Positions 38,997 to 51,199 of a stretch of DNA of 64,000 nt are shown here, piece after piece. A model generated the notes under the pieces. It worked only from the letters and a program-made list of their open reading frames with translations. It was not told the DNA's origin and made no database searches. Every line of letters begins with the position of its first letter. Positions within the stretch are counted from its first letter, which is position 1. A program made the position numbers and the translations under genes. The DNA is from Phanerochaete sordida. Lineage: Eukaryota; Basidiomycota; Agaricomycetes; Polyporales; Phanerochaetaceae. The stretch lies in NCBI GenBank assembly GCA_019973155.2, contig BPQB01000034.1, positions 124,001-188,000 of the forward strand. The letters run 5' to 3'.

Positions 38997-39353
38997 TGCC
39001 CTGCTGGGCGAAGATTGTCTCGCGCACCCTCTACCGCAGTTTCACCATCCATATAAAATGTGGAATATAATATCTTGGGTAGAACATACTCCATAATATC
39101 TCGTTGTGCCCTAAGAAGCGTATTCAGCTTGTCCTGACTCGTTCTACACTGTTTCTAACCCGACTTTGACAGAACAAGGACTGATTTGTGACTGACCATT
39201 CGCTAGCAAGCTCGCCCTATAGTCACACAGCTGCAAAATGCAGCCAAATTATCGGAGATGATATTGAGTACGTATATTCTAGCTCTACACATCGTTTTAG
39301 TCGGCGAAGGAGGTCCTGAAGCGATCCTGGATGCGTTCCGGTCATGTCTGGAC

Positions 39354-39447
39354 CTGGGCGCCAAGGGGTGGGGCCTTCCGCATTCGGCGTTCCCTTTTCG
39401 TGGAAGGCGTCGCGCTTCGCGCGCCGATTCCCATTCTTTTCAGGAAC
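39354..39447 (-). repeat. Right arm of the 94-bp inverted repeat
   Basis: Reverse complement of 38903-38996, with two mismatches (one A/G and one C/G change in the middle of the arm). The spacer between the arms (38997-39353) is AT-richer and has no ORF of note. No clear target-site duplication could be fixed at the outer ends. Confidence 0.9.
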
Positions 39448-40064
39448 GACAGTATCCTGAAATTATTTCAGCTCACACATCAGACTGAAGTCAAGGTGTA
39501 GCTCGTGCATTCGAGGGCATAGCAAGAGGCCAGCAAAAGACGACAGAACTACGTGGACATGAATCCCGCATGCCGCACTTGCTTACACCCATGATTCGTT
39601 GACGTTGGCAAAAAAACAAACCTGAAACCGGTGTCGCCGGCTCAAGCAGCGTCCGTATGCGAACATCGCGGCCGAGACCTTTTGGTTTCCACTACAGGGG
39701 CACGCTGTCAGCGCCGAGAGGCACCGGCGATCTCGACGGCACCAAGGCACACCGCCCTCCTTCCCGACAACAAGGCGCGCTCAGCGGACCTGGGGACCAC
39801 TTACGCGTGGCGCCGCTCGCGCAGCGGACCATGGAGCGCCAGGGTGGTGGCGCACGCTGTTCAGGCACGCGCCCCTAAGCCACACCGCCCCAAACAATAC
39901 GTCCGCTCAATGGGGATCCATGTGGCTGAGTCGTACCAACGGCGAAAAGGGCTTGCGCAGGCGAGGCGCCCAGCGCGCGAAAGAGGGGCGAGCGGGATCG
40001 AGGGCGAGGATCGGCGCGGGCGACGTCAGCGCGCGCCCGCGATTGAATGGCCGCAGGGCCGTGG
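39448..40064. other. No gene recognised
   Basis: AT-richer DNA up to about 39630, then another GC-rich stretch leading into the right duplication arm. ORFs at 39631-40110 and 39657-39878 have no family features. Confidence 0.45.
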
Positions 40065-41400
40065 TAGACTTGCGCCGCGATCGCGTGAAATTGGCCCAGC
40101 CGCAGAGTGAGCAGGGGCCGACTCGCGCGACGCGCGGCGTGGGGGTGCGCGCACTGCGGCACAAAGCCATGCGGGCGCGGGCGAAGGCTGGTGCGCGCCG
40201 AGCTGCCTGCACCCCCGCCTGCCTCCGACGCTAGGCTCGATATGGTCTAGCCGCCTGCGCGCGGGGCCGTCGGTTTTAGCTTTTGTCTGTTGGAACGTGC
40301 GGCCGAGACAGGAGGATCGCCATACGCCCCGCGGCGAATCGTTCCCATGGGTCGTTGATTTCGTGTCGAAGGCTGGCCGCAGGGGGCGTCGTCTGAGCGA
40401 GGACTGCGCGGCGCCCGGCGCGCAGGACCGCATGCGCCGCCTGGACAGCAGACCTGAGCAGCCTCTTTGCGCTGCGAAGCCCGCGGAGGACGTGTGATCA
40501 GGGTCGCGTCGGAATGCTGTAGGCATGCGCTACGTCGATTCTGATGCTGGACAATAGATGAGCTGGCGGCTTCACACACATCAGGGCTCGTCATTACGTA
40601 CCGCTATCGGTGCGAGTGCATGTGGCCCTCCATGGCAACAAGGCAAAGCCTAAATGTGCGGCGTGTGGGGCACGGGCCCAAAGCTGGGGTGAGCCATGTG
40701 CGACTGCACTGGCAGCGCGAGAGCGGATGAACGTCGGGGGATTCATTCGGAACCGACAAGGTTGGGGGTGCGCGCACTATTCGACAGTGGCATGCAGGGT
40801 CGCAGAGCGCCATCAGAGATTCAGCGGCCCTTCTCAAATTGGCAGCGGTGAGAGAAAGAATACAGAGGAGGCCGGTGGCAGCCCGACGCTTCGTGGGTTG
40901 GCCTCGCGTTTGCGAAACGACTCAGCGGCTGAGCACGCCATGTGCTGTCATCGATATGAACGACTCCGGAAATTGAGGATGGCCGTGCGAGGCCTGCAGC
41001 GTCTGTCGGTCCGTCCGATAAATGGAATATATTGAGCTTGGCACCGATTATACAGCCCGAGAAGCTATGCATATGAACGAGGTTTAATGAACCGCCGTGA
41101 ACCCGGATTTCAAGGATGGCAAGTCACTTACCAGTCTGTACCTTGGAGCAGCGACGATCCTCTGTACTCGGACCGATGTCGAGGCGTGCGTGTGGTGCAG
41201 TCGACGAACAGCAGCCAGACTGCCAACTTTGTTGCCTAGCTCGAGCGGGAATGAGGTTAGTACTTGTCTTCTGCAGGCATAGCTGGTTCGGTTGCTGTAC
41301 TATCGGAGCGGCCATCGACCTGCTAGTCAGTTATGCGCGCGCCGTGGAGCCTCCAGTTGAGTCAACCATGTCCCGTAGCGTGCCGAGACTCCACTCACGG
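40065..41400 (-). repeat. Right arm of the inverted segmental duplication (partner 23880-25160)
   Basis: Its minus strand aligns in order with the plus strand of 23880-25160. Matching blocks: 41241-41285 (GGGAATGAGGTTAGTACTTG, then TCTTCTGCAGGCATAG); 41100-41160 (GGATTTCAAGGATGGCAAGT, then GCAGCGACGATCCTC); 40600-40790 (TGTGGCCCTCCATGGCAACA, then AGGCAAAGCCTAAATG); 40275-40320 (AGCTTTTGTCTGTTGG, CCGAGACAGGAGGATC); 40069-40090 (TAGACTTGCGCCGCGATCGC). A minus-strand reading near 41000 contains IGAKLNIFHLSDGPTDAAGL, which resembles IGAMMAHTSGGPTNVPGL in the other arm (near 24260-24310). This supports common coding ancestry. No intact gene is visible in either arm. Confidence 0.65.
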
Positions 41401-42695
41401 GTGAAATTACTTGACAAGAAACGCTTCGACGAATGTATCGGATGCATTGAGTTGGACATCGCTGTGAAAGGAAATGAGCTTGGCCTCATAGCACCGCACA
41501 TGCACACAGAGATGTATGGTGCGACATGACACAGCTGTGCTCGGCAGCATGGGCACTGAGCAGCAAAGGAAAAGCTTGGGGTGATCAGATGGGTGTCATG
41601 TCATTCCAGACGGTCAGCGGTTGCATTAGGCCGGTGTGTACACGCTGGCGATGGCTGGGGTGTATTTCGTCGACTGGTACGCGTACGCAAACCGCACGAG
41701 CACCACCATTTTGACCGCGCAGACACATTGAAGCAATAAAAAACTCACCCTGTGACGAAGAATGATCGCTGCTAGTGAACGATGTGATGCGCGTCCCTCT
41801 CGCGACTAGGAGGCTGCCATGTCGTTGATCGGGGGAGTCTGGACTCTAGAAAGTGGAGATGGGAAGCTTGCTGCATCTTATACACAGGGTTCGTAAGACA
41901 CCTGTTCTTCGTTGCACATTAACCAACTCACATCTTTCCACAGCAGTCACACAATTCGCGCCTCTGCAAACTTCCGAGTCACTTTTCTTCGAGCGTCGCG
42001 AGCCGCTGGCAAGCTCGCATCACAGCGATGCTCTTTTGCGTGGCTGAAATATGTGGATCAGCCGAAGTCATTTTTATGGTACGATAAGAGACGGGCTTAC
42101 ATTCTCATAGCATCTGTCGCGGCGGTACCCTGGGACGGGGCAAAGCGTACGCTCGCTCGCTCCGGGCGCCTGCGCCACGAAGCTTGCTCGATAAGCGCCA
42201 GGAAGCCAAACTCCGCATGCGCCGGCGTCGAACAGCGTTTCGACTTGTCCTCCTCCTTGTCGCGATATCTTCCCGCCTCGAACCGCAAGCGACATTCTTG
42301 GGATTCTTGACCCAGTACCCGTGCCTCAACGCGTATCACTCTGCACATACTCACACCGGCACCTCGACGGGAACCCTCAGCATGCCAAGCTGGCCTCGAC
42401 GGAGGCCGTCTCGCCACTGTTACGCGCGCTGCGACAGGGACTGTGGGAGTGATACGGCAAGGTATCTGCGGTGCGCTCGTCCGTTCTTTATCTGATGTTT
42501 CGCTCATTGATGAGACGTTGATCAGCCCTGCGTTCCCGGGTTCGCAGCGGGATCATCGCCTCGACGTTCGCAGCTGCGCAAAACCGCCACCATCGCTGCC
42601 ATTGCTCACTATCATAAATTGCTGGTATCTCGTGAGGACCAAGCCGTCTTTATAGCGAAGGCACATCCCGTCCGCCAGACAGCTCGTAGCTCTAG
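41401..42695. other. Upstream region of the ZZ-HET gene, no gene recognised
   Basis: Short ORFs only. The last part should contain the promoter of the gene starting at 42696. Homology to the left duplication arm fades at about 41400. Confidence 0.45.
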
Positions 42696-45600
42696 ATGGA
42701 GGTGACTGTATGGGATGTTGTACACGGAAGGATGTGCGAAAGCGGGTTAAGCGTGGTGCGTACGGCCTCGTCTAACCTCATTCGACGCGCTCATGGCTCC
42801 GAATAGACTACTTGCGGGGTACGACACCCAGGTATTGTCTGTCGCGCTTGCAAGGAACCAATTTACGGTGCACGCCATAAGTGCATCGACTGCACGGATT
42901 TCGACCTCTGCCAACACTGCATATCAAATGTGAACATTCGATTCCAGCACGACTACGCGCACGCATTCTTTCCGATCGAGTATCCATGGGACCACAACCC
43001 CTTCCGAGCGGTATCCACAGGCCCGTTCAAACCTCATCGTCACAGTCGCTGCAAAGGGTGCCAACGCTCGCCTATCCCAGGCACCCGCTACGAATGTCGC
43101 TCGTGCCTTGCCTTCAATTTCTGCGTTGCCTGCTATAACAGTGCCGAGCAGCGTTGGTCGCACCCCGCTTCCCATGTATTCCGTCTTGGCCGGAACGACG
43201 ACGAAGGTCCCAGTTTAATGACCACCTGGGACGACCCGCGCAACAAGTCTGCCTCTTTTGAATGTATCGATCACAAGTGCATGCGCCGTTCTGAGGCGGC
43301 GTGCAAAGCGTGCGTTGGCCCCGAAGACCATTTTTGCCTGGATTGCAGCGAATACGGACTGTGCACCTCCTGCATAAGCAAGCCAGAAGTCCGCTTGGCC
43401 CACGACCGCACGCACCGATTCGCGCCTGTTCAGTGCTCCAGTCCCATGCCATACCCCTCGTTCCGGGACCAGCAGGAAGAGTCCGCGACTATATGCGGTG
43501 GGTGCGACCGCCAACTTGGTTCTACCACCCACCACCGATGCCTCGAATGCCCCGCCTTTGTCCTCTGCCAATCCTGCATATCTTCTGTCCGAGCTCGCCT
43601 ATCGCATGACGGCCGCCATTGTTTCTTTCCTATCAAGCACTCGTCAGACAGTACGGAAGGCGCATTTGCGACCGTGTTCGCCTCGCTGGACATCGTGCGC
43701 TGCGGGAACTGCGGCGCTGGGCGCGGCACTGTCCAGCATCGGTGCTTGACGTGTCCTGACTTCACACTTTGTGCGAAATGCGCGGTCGATCCGAAGATCT
43801 GTGCTGGGCATGACGCGGAGCATCCGTTCTTTCCGTATACGCCCAAGGTTGGAGAGGGAGACCCTATCTTCGATGCTAGGCGGAAGCAGCTGGTCGCAAA
43901 GGAGAGCGATACTAGTGTCTTGCTGCCTGGGAAGCTGTTTGGGGAGGTGAGTCGCCAGCTCTCGAATAGCGAACACAATTCTAATGATGTTCGCCTCCAG
44001 ACGACCTCTTCCCCGACCTCGATTGCCCCACCCTCGAGGATGTTCTTTGTGGTCCCAGAGACGTCCATCTGCTTCTCCTCCGACTACGTGCCATGGGCGT
44101 CCGCCAGCTCGGTGATCACGATTCATGGTCACATTGAGAAACGCAGTCCGACCGTCCTAGACGACTTCTGGGGCAGTGCAAGCGACCACTTCATCGCTGC
44201 CGACTGCAACCGGGCTATGATCTGGGGCGTGGTACACATGGTGTCCCTCGGACTTGTCTCCCCTCAAGACATCTTCCAAACCTCCGTTAGCGGGGGCGAG
44301 TGTTACACCCTCACTCCTCCCGTTCGCTCCGCTCTTCCATTACAATGGATACATATCGGGCCGAAGGCTATCCCAAACGTCCTGGCTGACGTTTCCTGCC
44401 AGGTCATGGACGCAGAGGACTTGCTCGCAAAACTCAACTCCGTCCTCGGGACGTCCCACTCGCTCGATACGCCCGACCTCCACGAACTACTCGTCTACGC
44501 GCTCAACACTTCGCGCGATTTCGGTGAGGTGTACGGGATGCTCCGCGGCAGCTGGCCTGCCGACGGCGACTTCTTCCTGGCCCTCGACCGCATCACAGAC
44601 CGCCAGGCGCAGGTGCAGCGTCGGCGCGACAATGCGCAGCGCGGCACGGCCATCGAGGACTCCGAGATCCACCCGCGGCGCATTTGGGACCTCTACAGCA
44701 ACCGTGTCCTGCCCTTCCACGCGATGCTCCGCGAGCTGTATAACGGCAACAAGAAGATGCCAGCTGTCCTCTGGACGATATCGCACAGCTGGGTCGAGGA
44801 GGCCCGCCGCGCGAATGTGAACACCACGATCAATGGAATGCAATGGCTCGTGCCGGTGCCTGTCGATACGTCGTTGGAAAACGTGCGCATCGAGCTGCTG
44901 AACATGGGCGCAGAGTATGTATGGCTTGATGTTCTGTGCCTGCGCCAGGTCGACGACGAGATTCGGCTGAAGGAGTGGGGGCTCGATATCCCGACGATTG
45001 GTCACATCTTCCAGGCTTCGCCCAAGGATCGCCCGTGCGTCACATACTTCAACGGTCTCGGCCTTCCATTGGATATGTCGAAGGCGACCTGCGAGTCGAA
45101 CCGGCATTGGTTCCAGCGAGTATGGACGCTGCAAGAGTCTCTGGTCAACTGGCTACCTGGAGGACTCGTGCTCTGCAAGGAAGCGGACGACGAAGACAAG
45201 ATTTTCGCGAGACTCGACCGCCTCCTCTCTTCCGTCGCCGGCTGGGACGGGCTCCCCGCCGTCATCCGCACCATCGGCGAGCGCTCGTGCACGACCGAGC
45301 TGGACCGCGTCGCCGGGCTGGCGCGGTACCTGCGCTGCGCGACCCTTCCCATCTACGACCGCGCGGCGTCCGTCGAGAAGGCATGGACGGCGCTGCTGAA
45401 GCACATGCACGAGCTCCCGCGGACAGCGCTCTTCGTGCAGTACGCAGCGGACACGCCGTTCGCGCCGTGGCCGTCGTGGGCCGCGCTCCTGGCGGAACGC
45501 CCGGTGCTCCCGTACTCCGCCTTCGAGATGCCGATGTCCGAGATGTTCAGGCTCGACTGCAAGCTGTACCTCGTCGACCAGGTGCTGCTGTACACGAGCA

Positions 45601-46067
45601 GGCCTGGAAGGTACTGGCACGAAGGGCACGCTGTTGGACCGTTCCACGCGACGCTCGACGCTCCCGCCGCCAACGGCGAGCATTTGCTTCACATGCACTT
45701 CTCTCCAGGCACGACCAAAACAGGGGTCGAGACCTTCTCTGTTCCCGTCATCGCACAGCACGGCATCATCCTCCCGAACGTCCCCTATACCCTCGTCGGC
45801 ATGGGCCCGCCGGGCGCCGCGACGTACTGGGTCGTCACTGAAGTCGTCGGCGAGCAGCGCCTGCGGAATGATACCGCGCTCACTGTGGTGAAATGGGGCG
45901 TCCTCTATATCGATAAGAAAGACGGCGGACTGTTGGGAAAGTTGCAGCCCGACCGGATCACGAAGCAGGTGGTCTACTTGTCCGGCGAGGAAGCTTTGAC
46001 GAAGAGTGCGTACGTCGAGGAATATCTGCAAGCGTTCAGCAGGGAGAGGAGCGGCGGGACAGAATAG
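42696..46067 (+). CDS. ZZ zinc-finger array fused to a HET-like module
   Basis: 1106 aa from exons 42696-42755 and 42807-46067; the 51-nt intron has a GTGCGT donor and CTAAC branch site. The first exon supplies the only in-frame ATG (MEVTVWDVVHGRM); the long exon alone has none before its first zinc finger. Residues 20-300 hold about five ZZ-type fingers with paired Cys and His: CRACKEPIYG, CKGCQRSPIPG, CKACVGPEDHFC (divergent), CGGCDRQLG and CGNCGAGRG, each ending in a C-x2-C pair and an H-x5-H-like pair. A family-specific region follows (about 390-600). Then comes the HET-like core (about 610-800): RRIWDLYSNRVLPFH, WTISHSWVEE, IRIELLNMGAEYVWLDVLCL (as VRIELLNMG...), VTYFNGLGLPL and RVWTLQES. 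The C-terminal part contains LPNVPYTLVGMGPPGAA and VVKWGVLYI. HET domains trigger cell death in fungal non-self recognition. ZZ fingers bind protein or histone tails. Combining them suggests sensing plus response; that is inference. Confidence 0.88.
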
Positions 46068-47050
46068 GTGACCTATGGTATAGGCACTCGGTCATAGACG
46101 GCGGCAGCGTAAGCTGACATCTCATGTTCGACGGATGATCATCCTAATAGCCCTCTCTTAGTGTCCCACGCCAGGCTCATGATCGTCGTAGCGTAGGTGT
46201 TAACGGGGATCAGCAACACACCATTCAGAGAAGGAGAAGACTGCTGATAAGACTTCCTATGTCTCGTGGTTAATCAAGCGACTTCCAATTCAGTATCACC
46301 ACTTAGTAACAACTCTGCGCCTCGATTCGACTAAGGCGTCGGAAAACATACTTTCTTCTTGAGGGGAGTTTCAACCGCATTCATGGACCTTCGTCTCAAC
46401 GAAGCTAGCTACGTATCGTCCGTAGTCAATGGGGTTCGAACACCTCATGCCGGTCAATATGATCTTCGCGTCTTCTCGGACCTTCCGACATTTCAGCAGC
46501 CTCGTGTCCCGCAGCGGTCAGCCTCATATATGCGACCTTCCGGCAACGCTCCGCGCGTCGAATCTCGACACCCTCCCCTTCCAGTTATTCGAGCGTCCCA
46601 CCGCCGTCCAAAAGCCCTCAAACTGTTCATCACTTTCTGCAAGATCAAGGTACTGTATGCCCCCACAAGTATTCCGGTGTCATGTTGGCTAACTAGAACA
46701 TAGAACGGTACTCCAGTCTTTGCGATTGTACTATCATGTTTGCTTTCAAACGCCCTGGTGTCGGGCTGGGAACTACAGTATGTCGAAGTATCATTTAATG
46801 GGCGTAAACGATGGAGGCTAATGCTGTTCGTTTAAGGCAGAACGAAAGAGCAATGTATCCAGTTTTACACGCTCGGATACCTCTTCAACGCAGCTCTCAG
46901 ACATCTGCGAGCCCGATCTGGAGAGAGTGGGTCATCCTCTAAAATCAGTGGGTTGTGTCATTCAATGTCGTCCAGGTCGCCGAAGAGCTCGAGAAGGCTC
47001 GCGTGGACGAGGTGAGTAGTCCCGATGCTTGTGCTTTCGAGTAAATCCAG
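46068..47050. other. Interval with unassigned open plus-strand stretches
   Basis: 983 bp between two HET genes. An open plus-strand stretch from the ATG at 46383 can be spliced (GTACTG donor near 46652, acceptor near 46697-46704) to another ending TTCGTTTAA near 46859, with a hydrophobic run (PVFAIVLSCLLSNALVSGWE). Just before 47051 a GT-AG pair of 39 nt (about 47011-47049) could link an extra in-frame exon (VAEELEKARVDE) to the next gene. Neither is secure. Confidence 0.35.
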
Positions 47051-50000
47051 ATGATCGTCTTTGAGGTCGCGACCCCGAGCAAGTTTTTAGAGAAGAGAAG
47101 AACGTTCCGACTAGCTGGTTCACCTGGCGTCGAGCTTCAATGCGAAGATCCCCCATGGGAATCGAGTACACCTGTCACGGTCTCCATGCCACAGTATATC
47201 CAACAACGTGTCCTCGTCGCCGAGAAGTCGCCCACGATTCAGGACCTGAATCGTATGAATATCTGGGGAATGGTCAAGCTTGCTGAAGCCCATGTAGTCC
47301 CCGAGGAGACCTTATTCAAGTCCGACGGCGGTGGCAAGCACTTTACATTGCGGCTCTCTACTCCTCTATCTATGATTCCTCTTCAGCGCTTCCACGCAGG
47401 CCCTGGTGCTATACCCGATGACCTCGCAGATACTTTGCTCACTGGGCTATCACTTGATCACATCCTTCATACTCTCAACGAGGTGCTGGGAACAAGCTAC
47501 ACCCTCGAAGACCGAGGCGTCAAGGCCTGTCTCACCAATATTACTCGAATGACGCGCGACTTTGGCGAACTGTACGGAATCTTGCGGCCCTGGTGGCACG
47601 GCGACCTTTCCCGAGCTCTCGCCCAAATGGCGAAGCGCGAAGCCGAGTTAGAGAAACTCCGGCACGAAAGTCTCCGTGCAACATACGTCCAAACCTCGCG
47701 AGTACCCCTTCGACGTGTGTGGGACTTGTTCAGCAATCGCGTCATTCCCTTCCATGTCCTCCCTCACCCGTCTCCCTACCCTGATCCCGTCGCCATTCCG
47801 CCTAACGTATGGCTGGTGTCCCATGCGTTTACTCGCACGGAGCAGACCGAGGTGTACACGACGATCAACGGGCACCGTTTTCCTGTCCCCATCCCCCGCA
47901 CAACTTCGCTCGAGGCTATCAGGATCGAGCTGCTGAACCTCGGAGCGGAATATGTGTGGGTCGATATCCTCTGCGTGAGGCAGAAAGGGAGAGTAGAGGA
48001 TGAGGAAGAAAGGCAGCAGGAACTGCGAATCGACTTATTCTCTGTCGGACACACCTTTCGAACTTACAGGAGGCCATGCGTCGTCTACTTCAGTGGTCTT
48101 GGATTGCCGCTTGACACTTCCCCTGCTGCGCTCGCATCTCCGCGTAACTGGCTTAACAGGGTTTCAACTCTACAAGAGACGACAGAAAGCTGGCTGCCAG
48201 GAGGCCTGACCGGTGCCCCACCAACATCTAACTCAATCGCCTTCTTCTCTCGTCTGAAGAGCGCCATCAAACTCGTCAATCGTCCACGCCAAGTCACGGC
48301 TCTCATAGAGGAAGTCAAATCGCGCTGGAGCGCAGCCGCAGAGGACAAGATCTTTGCTCTGGCGTATATCTTACGATGCCCCACGATTCCTATGTTCGTA
48401 TACCAGTTTTACGACATTGAAGTTTCCTGGCAGATCTTCCTCAAACACATGCCCCTTGCCGCTCGTACATCTACTTTCCTTCAGTACGAAGCTGACCTCC
48501 CATTCGAACCGTGGGTCTCCTGGAAAAGATACCAAAACTCTCGCCCGCTTCTTCCCGGCGCCTACACTTCCTACGAAGAGAGTCTGCAACTACTCGATCC
48601 CTCCCAGCTGGAATCAACACTTCCCGGACAGTATGTCCAGACCGGATTTGCTGTAGGGCCCTGCCAAATCCAGCTCGATCTGGGTGACGCCAGCAGTGAC
48701 GGCACACAAGACATTCAGCTTGTCTTTCGTGGGAGATCAGGGCCCGCTCTCCACCTTCGAATATCAGGGATGCATGGGGTGGTCCACCCTGGCGTACCGT
48801 ATATTCTGCTTGGCGTAGGCCAGAAGTGGAAGGAGCACTGGGTCGTCATCGAACCCGTAGGCGACGCGGCCGTGGGCGGACGCGTACCTGCCGCCCAAGG
48901 GATCAAGTGGGGCGTGCTCCTCACCGGAAAGGAGGAGGGCGAAAGGCTGGGGCGGCACCGGTCTGGTTCACCCAAGACTTCGGTCCTGTACCTCGACGCC
49001 AGAGAGGGCCAGGCGCGAACTCGGTACGCTGACCAATACATGGCGGTAAGTCGTCTGTCTGCGAATTTCGCCAGTCAGCTTATTCATTTTGACGCTTGTA
49101 GGCCTTCGAGAAAGTGAACAGAAAGAATGTCTGTTTCATTGTCATCTTTTGTCGCGCTTTATGTTGCTCATATTTACGCGCAGGCAAAGAAACGACGGTT
49201 CCAGCTGGAGGGCTCTCCTATCGGTTTGACCTGTGAAGACGCGCCATGGGTCACAACGAAGGCGTATGGATCGACGACTATCGTGTCGCCCTTTGCACAA
49301 CAGCGTATCATATCATCCGACGACTTCACCTCTCAAAACCGCATCATGCTCTGGGGTCAAGTCAAGCTCGCAGGTGGACGGGAGTCCACGGACAAGTTTC
49401 GGCGAGATTTGCTGAGGTCTTCTGGACCTGGACGGCCTTTCACCCTCACAGCTCCCGCATCCTCTGACGTCCCTATGCAACGGATGCACACTGGCAACGG
49501 AGTGGTCGGCAATGACTGGGCCGGCCTTCCGTGTGGAAACTTAGGCGTGGATGACCTTCTTCACCGTCTGAACGACGTCCTTGGGACGCGTTACACCACG
49601 GCCGCCAAACCTGGCCTCCGCGAATGCCTTCTTCATTTCCGAAAAAGATCGCGGGATCTGGGAGAGATGTATGGCATGCTTCGCCCCCGCTGGTCTCTCG
49701 ACTTCCGCAACGTCTTAAGCTCTATGGTACGGCTTGAACGCGACCTAGCCGATTTGCGCGATCGTGCGCTACAAGGTTCGTATATTAACGACCATCGGCT
49801 ACCGCCCCGGAGAGTCTGGGATCTGCGAAGTAATCGAGTCCTTCCCTTCCACTGCTTGCCTCGCGCGTGCGATGACGACTTGCGGCATATCCCTTCCAAC
49901 GTCTGGACCGTTTCACATGGCTGGGTCGAAGACTCGGACTTGCAGTACGTTTGGACGCCTATTAACGCGAAGGAGTGGCCAGTTCCTTTTCCCAAACGTA

Positions 50001-51199
50001 CCACACTCGATCATGTCCGAATCGAACTCCTGAACATGGGCGCTGAGTACGTCTGGCTGGACGTCCTATGCCTTCGTCAGAGTTTGCTGGACAGTGCGGA
50101 GAAGGAAGCCGTCCGGAAAGAGGAGTGGAAGTCGGACGTCCCAACCATCGGTTACATCTACCACGAGTCTCCGCATAGACCCTGCATCACCTACTACAAC
50201 GGCCTCGGACTGGCTTTCGCGACCTCGCGCGCGGTCCTACAATCTCCACGGCACTGGTTCAACCGCGCGTGGACGTTACAAGAGAGCGCCTCCGGATGGT
50301 TGCCTGGAGGTCTTACAGGCCAGGCACTACCAGGAAGCGACGGCTTCTTCGCTCGAGTCCGCGACGTGATACGTAGTCTTGCGAACACGGACGAGCGCGT
50401 CCTCCTCATCGAGGACATGAAAGATCGCTACGCCTCCACAGCCCTCGACAAGATTTTTTGCCTCGGCTGTCCTCTACAGTGTCAGACCCTTCCCATCTAC
50501 GAGCTCAAGTACGAATACACACCTGAGGATATCGAGTTCGCCTGGATCGAGCTCATCAAGCACATGCATCCCAGACCGCGTACGCTCATATTCCTTCTCC
50601 AGCCATCCGACAAGCCTTTCAGCCCCTGGGTCTCGTGGGAGAAGTTCGCGAGCATTGAGCCCTGGAACTCGCATCCGTCCAGCGATAGCGGCGAAGACTT
50701 GCTTCTTGTCGACCGTCGCTCCCTTGGCGCGTACCCCAAGGTGGAAGGAGAATACTACCACGTTGGCTACGTCCTCGGCCCATGTTGTATCCGTGGCTTG
50801 GACGCTCTCGGCAACTCGGACACCGTCCGTAAGGTCGCCGCGCTGCATTTTGCTTCCAATCAACTGGATCCAGTTGACATCAGTATAACGTCCATGCTCG
50901 GAATCGTCTTGCCAGACGTACAGTACGTCCTCGTCGGCGTAGGCAGCCCGTGGAAAGAGCACTGGATTGTTGTCGAAGTCGTAGGGGAGCGGCTCATCCG
51001 CGGGCAGCGTGCGATTGAGGCGGTGAAGTGGGGCGTTCTCCGTCTCGACCAATATTCTGCCAAGCGGATCGAGAGCTTGAATCTGGAGGAGATAGATCTG
51101 GGACAATCTGGTGTCTCGGTGGTATACCTCTCAAGCGAGGATGCCCTGGGCAGAAGTAAGCATGTCAATAAGTACATGTCGTTGTTCCAGCGTGCATAG
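47051..51199 (+). CDS. HET-family gene with two tandem HET-like modules
   Basis: I favour one gene of about 1345 aa: exons 47051-49045, 49102-49128 and 49184-51199. Introns are 56 nt (GTAAGT donor) and 55 nt (weaker GTCTGT donor), all phase 0. Module 1 (about residues 13-665) and module 2 (about 675-1345) are paralogous along their length. Each has a start block (RRTFRLAGSP / KRRFQLEGSP), CED-PPW or CEDAPW, MVKLAE or QVKLAG, RRVWDLFSNR / RRVWDLRSNR, a HET core (IRIELLNLGAEYVWVDILC / VRIELLNMGAEYVWLDVLC), STLQET / WTLQES, and a C-terminal PGVPYILLGVGQKWKEHWVV / VLVGVGSPWKEHWIV. Alternatively two adjacent genes exist, the first ending at 49117 and the second starting at 49127. The same fused order in the relic at 21-23 kb supports one gene. 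The true start may lie upstream of 47051. Confidence 0.75.

Noticed and set aside
46425..46455. tRNA-like B box (GGTTCGAAC) near 46432
   Set aside because: No matching A box, no cloverleaf and no acceptor stem could be formed around it.
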